The position numbers were made by a program, and so were the translations under genes. From Marinomonas arctica (GTDB taxonomy: Bacteria > Pseudomonadota > Gammaproteobacteria > Pseudomonadales > Marinomonadaceae), in NCBI RefSeq assembly GCF_003259225.1, contig NZ_QHJF01000005.1, forward strand, positions 62,001 to 126,000: DNA of 64,000 nucleotides, in the 5' to 3' direction. Below, one piece after another: positions 59,170 through 64,000 of the stretch. Every line of letters starts with the position of its first letter. Position 1 is the first letter of the stretch. The notes under the pieces were generated by a model. It did no database searches. It was not told the DNA's origin and saw nothing but the letters and a program-made list of their open reading frames with translations.

Positions 59170-61134
59170 ATGATTGAGTTCCTCAGCGCCCTAGAACAAT
59201 TGCTGTCGATCACCCATCTCACCTACTTAATTGCTGGTGTTTTAGTCGGGCTAGTGGTCGGCATTATTCCCGGACTGGGCGGTATCGCCGGCATGTCTTT
59301 ACTCTTACCGTTTTTGTATGGGATGGAACCTTCTGTTGGTCTTGGGATGCTGATGGGACTGGTTGCCGTCATTCCCACGGGAGATACATTTACCTCCGTG
59401 TTGATGGGAATTCCAGGTTCGAGCTCGTCACAAGCCACTGTTATGGATGGCTTCCCTTTAGCCAAAAAAGGACAAGCAGCACGTGCGCTTTCCGCCGCCT
59501 TCCTATCTTCAATGATAGGAGGTGTGGTGGGTGCCATTGTATTAAGTGTGTTTATACTCGTCGCTCGCCCTGTTGTGTTGGCCTTTTCCTCCGCTGAGCT
59601 CTTCATGCTTACGCTGCTAGGGCTGAGTGTTGTAGCCGCCCTGTCAGGTGGCAATGTTTACAAAGGCTTAGCCGCTTGTGGCTTTGGTCTGTTAATCGGC
59701 GCCATCGGTGGAGCACCGGCTACAGGAGAGTTTCGCTTTACCCTAGACATTGACTATCTTTACGATGGTATTCCTCTGGTTGTTGTCGGCTTGGGTATTT
59801 TTGCCCTACCTGAAATAATCAGTTTATTGGTAAAAAATAGCGCGATTGCCTCATCACCAAATAAACTTGGTCACGGCTTGAAGCAAGGTTTTAAAGATGT
59901 GTTTGCGAACCTTCCACTCGTTGGTAAGTCTTCCATTTTTGGTAGCTTAATTGGCGCGATTCCTGGATTAGGTGGTTCGGTTGTTGATTGGATGACTTAC
60001 AGTTTCGCCATAAACTCGAGCAAAGACTCGTCTCAGTTTGGTAAAGGTGATATTCGCGGTGTTATCGCTCCTGAGTCAGCAAACAATGCTTGTGCCTCTG
60101 GCAGCATGATCCCAACTATTTTATTTGGTGTTCCAGGTTCTGGCGCGGCAGCCGTTTTTCTTGGTGGCATGCTCTTGCTAGGTATCCAACCCGGTGTGTC
60201 AATGATCTCGACACACCTTGATTTGACATACACCATTATTTGGTCATTGGCTCTAGCTAACATTCTTGGTGCCCTATTCTGCATCTGCTTTACACGTCCA
60301 ATATCACTACTGACTTATATTAAGTTTTCAATACTGACACCCATTATTTTAACCTTGATACTCTTCGCCGCTTACCAAGCGACACGCAGTCTAGGTGACT
60401 TTATTTTCTTGGGTGTTGTGGCGGCTCTCGGTGTCATGATGAAAGGGGCAAATTGGCCTAGACCCGCCTTTTTGATCGGCTTTGTATTGTCTTCAGGGGC
60501 TGAAAACTACTTCTTCCAGAGCATCCAATTCTATGGCTACGAATGGTTCTTACGTCCTGGTGTTATTACCATAGCCGCACTCATTATTGTCGGTTTTGTG
60601 CTGCCTCCGATTCTGAAGAAAAGAAAACAAAAGATGAAGCCAGAGCAGCTCATGCAAGAAAAAGAACAAAACAGTATGGCCAACACTGTCTCCTGGACAG
60701 ATTGGGGGATCATCGCAGTGATGGGAGGCTGCGCGACCTATGCTCTTGTGAATATTTGGGGAGCCTCAACGCTAACAAAAGCCTTCCCCATCATAGCTAT
60801 CACGATTGTCTTGTTCTCTATCATCATGATTGTAAGCAAATACATGAGAGAGAAGCACACTAAAGTATCGTCAGATCTCGCCATGAATATGGTGTATATC
60901 GTAGGCTTTTTTGCTATTGCCTATGGTTATTATCTGTTTGGCTTTATTTCAACAACCTTTGTATTTTCACTATTGTTTTTGAAATTCCTAGCAAAAGCGT
61001 CGTATGTTCAGTCGACAGCCATTGCCATTGGCCTGGTGGTCTTCTTAGTGACAATGGGCAGAGTAATGAACGTAGACTTCCCTGAAGGCCTGTTTGACCC
61101 GTATCTCTTAAGTACCATTAAAACCTTTATCTAG
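59170..61134 (+). CDS. Fused TctA-TctB tripartite tricarboxylate transporter
   Basis: A 654-residue inner-membrane protein. Residues about 1-490 are a TctA large permease: GLVVGIIPGLGGIAGMSLLL, PTGDTFTSVLMGIPGSSSSQ and a second AIPGLGGSVVDW with GVPGSGAAAVFLGG, the two inverted PGxxG motifs. After a charged linker (about 488-507) the last 150 residues have four helices of TctB (DUF1468) type. Separate genes are normal, so this is a fusion. ATG at 59170 follows GGAG. It is the last gene of the cluster and is followed by a terminator. Confidence 0.88.
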   Translation: MIEFLSALEQLLSITHLTYLIAGVLVGLVVGIIPGLGGIAGMSLLLPFLYGMEPSVGLGMLMGLVAVIPTGDTFTSVLMGIPGSSSSQATVMDGFPLAKKGQAARALSAAFLSSMIGGVVGAIVLSVFILVARPVVLAFSSAELFMLTLLGLSVVAALSGGNVYKGLAACGFGLLIGAIGGAPATGEFRFTLDIDYLYDGIPLVVVGLGIFALPEIISLLVKNSAIASSPNKLGHGLKQGFKDVFANLPLVGKSSIFGSLIGAIPGLGGSVVDWMTYSFAINSSKDSSQFGKGDIRGVIAPESANNACASGSMIPTILFGVPGSGAAAVFLGGMLLLGIQPGVSMISTHLDLTYTIIWSLALANILGALFCICFTRPISLLTYIKFSILTPIILTLILFAAYQATRSLGDFIFLGVVAALGVMMKGANWPRPAFLIGFVLSSGAENYFFQSIQFYGYEWFLRPGVITIAALIIVGFVLPPILKKRKQKMKPEQLMQEKEQNSMANTVSWTDWGIIAVMGGCATYALVNIWGASTLTKAFPIIAITIVLFSIIMIVSKYMREKHTKVSSDLAMNMVYIVGFFAIAYGYYLFGFISTTFVFSLLFLKFLAKASYVQSTAIAIGLVVFLVTMGRVMNVDFPEGLFDPYLLSTIKTFI

Positions 61135-61150
61135 GCACTCCCGCCTTGAG

Positions 61151-61186
61151 TCCCGATGCAGTGTTCTTTGCATCGGGATTTTTTTA
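61151..61186 (+). terminator. Terminator of the tct operon
   Basis: TCCCGATGCA (61151-61160) and TGCATCGGGA (61169-61178) form a perfect 10-bp stem with an 8-nt loop, followed by seven T residues. Confidence 0.92.
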
Positions 61187-61269
61187 TAAAATTATCACAT
61201 CCTAATCTTTTACAAATAGATCTCATTTCTTTTTCATGGTAGATTTGCCCCACTTAGGTGCACTTTTTG

Positions 61270-61306
61270 TGCGTAATGTTACAAATTATAAGTGTAAGTT
61301 TACGCA
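61270..61306. repeat. Nested dyad upstream of agcS
   Basis: TGCGTAA (61270-61276) pairs with TTACGCA (61300-61306) and, inside, TTACA (61279-61283) pairs with TGTAA (61293-61297), in the 266-bp gap before the symporter gene. It resembles a regulator-binding dyad or a leader hairpin. A further AGCTCT-C-AGAGCT palindrome lies at 61369-61381 near the ribosome site. Confidence 0.45.
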
Positions 61307-61400
61307 TAATGTCAGCGACTATCCCCACAAACGCCGCACCTTAGTGATCAATACAACAACTAAAAAAAGCTCTCAGAGCTAATCTTATCGAGGACTATCT

Positions 61401-62915
61401 ATGCAAGCATTCATTGATTTCTTGAACGGAGTCATTTGGAGCCCTGCCCTAATTTATCTATGCTTAGGTGCTGGCTTATTTTATTCAATACTGACGCGCT
61501 TTGCTCAAGTTCGTCACTTTAAAGAAATGTGTTCACTTTTATTCAATTCCAACGATTCAGACAAGGGCATCTCTTCCTTTCAAGCTCTTGCCGTTTCTTT
61601 GTCTGGTCGTGTTGGTACAGGTAACATTGCAGGCGTTGCTGCTGCGATTGGTTTTGGTGGTCCAGGTGCTGTTTTCTGGATGTGGGTCGTTGCTTTCTTA
61701 GGCGCAAGCACGGCTTATGCAGAATCAACATTAGGTCAACTTTATAAGGTCAGTGAAAACGGCCAATACCGTGGTGGTCCAGCGTATTATTTCGAACGTT
61801 GCCTTGGCTGGCGCTGGTTAGGTGTTTTGTTTGCCTTGTCTTCCATTATTGCTTGTGGTGTCTTCTTACCCGGTATTCAAGCTAACTCAGTAGGCAATGC
61901 GGTCACACAGATATTTGGTGAAGGCGTGATTGTTTCCAGCTCATTTGGTGAAGTAGGCTCCACTAAATTGGTTGCACTAGCGGTGATCCTGATTGTACTC
62001 GCCTTCATTATTTTTGGCGGCATCAAGCGCATTGCAAACTTCACTCAAATCATTGTGCCATTCATGGCAATTGGCTACATTGTGATGGCCTTGATCGTGG
62101 TTTTTCTGAATCTAGACAAGGTGCCAGGTATCTTCGGTTTGATCTTTTCTGATGCCTTTACAGCGCAAGCAGGTTTTGGTGCGGCAATCGGTTGGGGTGT
62201 AAAACGTGGCGTTTACTCTAACGAAGCAGGTCAAGGTACTGGCCCTCACGCAGCGGCGGCCGCAGAAGTACAACACCCAGCACAGCAAGGTCTGGTTCAA
62301 GCCTTCTCTGTCTACGTTGATACACTATTCATTTGTACCGCAACGGCTCTGATGATTTTGATCACTCAACAATACAACGTGCAAGGTTCACTACCTGATG
62401 GCCAGTTCATCGTACAAAACGTGGATCCTTCAACCATCATAGCGTCTCCTGCTTTTACTCAGATGGCACTAGCCAGTGTATTTGGTAGCTCAGGCCCCGT
62501 GTTTGTCGGTATCGCATTGTTCTTCTTTGCTTTCACAACGATACTGGCTTACTACTACATCGCTGAAACCAATGTGGCATATCTACGTCGTGCGTTGAAC
62601 ATCAACGTATCATTGACATTCGTAAAATTGCTTATCATGTTCATGGTGGCATACGGTACCGTCAATACTGCAGGTTACATCTGGAACCTAGGTGACGTTG
62701 GTGTAGGTCTGATGGCGTGGCTAAACATCATTGGTATCCTGACCATTTTCTTCATGGCAAAACCTACGATGAAAGCCTTGCGCGATTATGAAGACCAAAA
62801 AGCAGCGGGCGTAACAGAATATACTTTTAACCCAAAAGCCCTTGGTATTAAAGGCGCAGAATTCTGGGAAAAACGTTACGATGAGCAACAAGCGAAAAAA
62901 GCGGCAGACAAATAA
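61401..62915 (+). CDS. Alanine or glycine:cation symporter AgcS
   Basis: A 504-residue sodium:alanine/glycine symporter of the AgcS family with about eleven membrane helices. Signatures are SLSGRVGTGNIAGVAAAIGF, GGPGAVFWMWVVAFLGASTA and GVKRGVYSNEAGQGTGPHAA, which includes the family PROSITE-like pattern. The ribosome site CGAGGA precedes the ATG well. No partner gene lies nearby, so it is a single-gene transport unit with its own terminator. The cation is probably Na+, as is general in marine bacteria. Confidence 0.94.
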   Translation: MQAFIDFLNGVIWSPALIYLCLGAGLFYSILTRFAQVRHFKEMCSLLFNSNDSDKGISSFQALAVSLSGRVGTGNIAGVAAAIGFGGPGAVFWMWVVAFLGASTAYAESTLGQLYKVSENGQYRGGPAYYFERCLGWRWLGVLFALSSIIACGVFLPGIQANSVGNAVTQIFGEGVIVSSSFGEVGSTKLVALAVILIVLAFIIFGGIKRIANFTQIIVPFMAIGYIVMALIVVFLNLDKVPGIFGLIFSDAFTAQAGFGAAIGWGVKRGVYSNEAGQGTGPHAAAAAEVQHPAQQGLVQAFSVYVDTLFICTATALMILITQQYNVQGSLPDGQFIVQNVDPSTIIASPAFTQMALASVFGSSGPVFVGIALFFFAFTTILAYYYIAETNVAYLRRALNINVSLTFVKLLIMFMVAYGTVNTAGYIWNLGDVGVGLMAWLNIIGILTIFFMAKPTMKALRDYEDQKAAGVTEYTFNPKALGIKGAEFWEKRYDEQQAKKAADK

Positions 62916-62944
62916 TTTTCGTCGCCACTAACGCAGAGTGTCAT

Positions 62945-62975
62945 AAAAAGGGCCACATTTACGTGGCCCTTTTTT
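62945..62975. terminator. Bidirectional terminator between agcS and the DsrE gene
   Basis: AAAAAGGGCCAC (62945-62956) and GTGGCCCTTTTT (62963-62974) form a perfect 12-bp stem with a 6-nt loop. A and T runs at both sides suit the convergent genes. Confidence 0.93.
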
Positions 62976-63008
62976 GTGCTATTCAACCTATTTTATGGAC
63001 AAACGCTT

Positions 63009-63356
63009 CTAAGGCTTAATATAAGCAAAACCCTGCGTTTGCTTTTCGATCAACGTCAGTACGCCGACAGGCTCTACTGTGACAAATTCTGGCAACAAAT
63101 CAATAGCGATACCGGCCCCATTAAGTGAATTCTGACACACAACAAACTCAACCCCATTAGCGACCAACTCTTGTATTGAGTCTGCATAATTTAACGAAGC
63201 ACGATCACCAAAAACCAATACCGCTTTCGCGTTTGACAGCACCATAATATTCGAGGATTCATGATTCACCGCTTTCACAAGATTGCGCACATTAGCAAGA
63301 AGCAATGACCACTTGTCCAGTTCATCGATATGAAACACTACATTTACAGATTGCAT
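63009..63356 (-). CDS. DsrE-family sulfur-relay-like protein
   Basis: A 115-residue single-domain DsrE/DsrF-like protein: NVVFHIDELDKWSLLLANVR at the start, VLVFGDRASL in the middle, and a cysteine in VVCQNSLNGAGI where active relay proteins carry theirs. The end PVGVLTLIEKQTQGFAYIKP is typical. No dsr, tus or thiosulfate genes are adjacent, so a role in sulfur transfer is only suggested by the family. Confidence 0.85.
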   Translation of the reverse strand: MQSVNVVFHIDELDKWSLLLANVRNLVKAVNHESSNIMVLSNAKAVLVFGDRASLNYADSIQELVANGVEFVVCQNSLNGAGIAIDLLPEFVTVEPVGVLTLIEKQTQGFAYIKP

Positions 63357-63388
63357 TAACCCTCCTTAATACTTTCCAAAATACACGG

Positions 63389-63610
63389 TCAATAAAGCCT
63401 AATCATAGAGAACAAGGCCGCTACCAGAGCATAAGCTAACATAGAGATAATAGTGCGTTTAATAATAAAACCCTCTTTATTACTGACATCTAGGATCGTG
63501 GATATCGCAATAATATTATTAATACATATCATGTTTCCCATGGCGGCACCGGCCGACCGCAACGCCATCACCTCTCTCCCTACTATCAAACTCGACAACA
63601 AGATACTCAC
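63389..63610 (-). pseudogene. C-terminal remnant of an L-lactate permease (LctP/LldP)
   Basis: About 60 residues match the last transmembrane part of L-lactate permeases: SAGAAMGNMICINNIIAIST, then NKEGFIIKRTII and a closing hydrophobic helix. A full permease has over 500 residues. The reading frame is closed by TGA three codons before the apparent start (GTG at 63610), and the sequence upstream shows no continuing permease homology that I can see, so the gene is truncated. It lies between the DsrE gene and a divergent EAL gene. A short functional peptide is unlikely. Confidence 0.72.
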
Positions 63611-63791
63611 CTTAGTTCAACCTGTTTAAAATGTATAATATCGGTCAATATGCTTTACAAGACTGGAAAAATACCGTTAAAAGCCCTATTGTTTAAGGCT
63701 GGCATAATCCATTGCCACAGAAAATCAGCCACTCAAAATCAGTGCCTAATTTTCTTTTATATTAGCGCATGAAGAAAAGAGAACAGGTGAC

Positions 63792-64000
63792 ATGAAGCAA
63801 AAAGACTTTCGAAAACTTGGCTGCGCGGAATGCTCTACAGCTTGCGACTTAGGTTTCGACTTCACTATGGCATTTCAGCCGATTATCAATTGCCAAACAA
63901 AAACTGTCTTTGCTCAAGAAGCACTTGTCCGTGGTGTAAATCAAGAAGGCGCATTCCACGTTTTCAAAAACGTTAACGACACCAATCGTTATCGATTTGA
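63792..64000 (+). CDS. EAL-domain protein, start of gene (runs off the window)
   Basis: The first 69 codons of a gene that continues past base 64000. The start GAC ATG follows CAGGTGA. The product begins with a small cysteine cluster (CAECSTACDLGFDF) and enters an EAL domain at MAFQPIINCQTKTVFAQEAL, where AQEALVRG holds the EAL signature. It is likely a c-di-GMP phosphodiesterase or a degenerate c-di-GMP sensor. The rest of the active site is not visible. Confidence 0.85.
   Translation, partial: MKQKDFRKLGCAECSTACDLGFDFTMAFQPIINCQTKTVFAQEALVRGVNQEGAFHVFKNVNDTNRYRF

Overview
The window reads as a chromosomal segment of a marine gammaproteobacterium of the Oceanospirillales, most like Marinomonas. 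The evidence is the moderate GC content, dense intact housekeeping operons and Pseudomonas-like gene order such as gatCAB divergent from mreBCD-maf-rng-yhdP and murA-hisG-hisD. It also has a GatCAB amidotransferase, a short-form HisG and several c-di-GMP enzymes. The species name is an inference. No tRNA, rRNA, CRISPR array or prophage was seen.

Layout. 1-270: promoter and TPP riboswitch reading left, for a thiamine gene outside the window. 271-4406: rsmI divergent from lpoA-yraN-diaA, then sspB on the minus strand. 4496-10083: sspA, rpsI-rplM, zapE divergent from zapG, a Nif3-type protein divergent from degS. 10080-17045: a minus-strand block with an SRPBCC protein, hisD, hisG, murA and ibaG, then the mlaFEDC lipid-transport operon. 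17189-24165: a plus-strand block of a Ca/Na exchanger, lptCAB, rpoN, ptsN, HPr, mgtE and darP. 24257-33368: minus-strand mreBCD-maf-rng-yhdP-nit. 33605-36812: gatCAB. 36936-43380: a two-REC diguanylate cyclase, a YkgJ protein coupled to an L,D-transpeptidase, rlmM, an Rlu enzyme and a membrane diguanylate cyclase. 43807-49672: a nucleoside-type ABC importer with adenine deaminase. 49774-55831: accessory genes including two His-rich metal-type membrane proteins, a 56-residue small protein, an IS5-type miniature element and a sulfatase-fold membrane enzyme. 55927-61134: LysR, PrpF/GalD-type isomerase, TctC and a fused TctA-TctB carrier. 61401-64000: AgcS symporter, DsrE protein, an L-lactate permease remnant and the start of an EAL gene.

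Much of the window serves the cell envelope: peptidoglycan (murA, lpoA, L,D-transpeptidase, mreBCD), lipid and LPS trafficking (mla, lpt, yhdP) and envelope stress (degS). The accessory right half is mainly nutrient uptake: purines feeding an adenine deaminase, tricarboxylates feeding a PrpF-type isomerase, and alanine or glycine.

The most notable points are a probable ATT start codon for mreC, a 156-bp IS5-type miniature element with CTAG duplications, a decayed L-lactate permease, and a TctA-TctB fusion beside a textbook LysR box. Several syntenic blocks also lack usual members: mlaB, kdsD/kdsC, hpf, rapZ and petABC.
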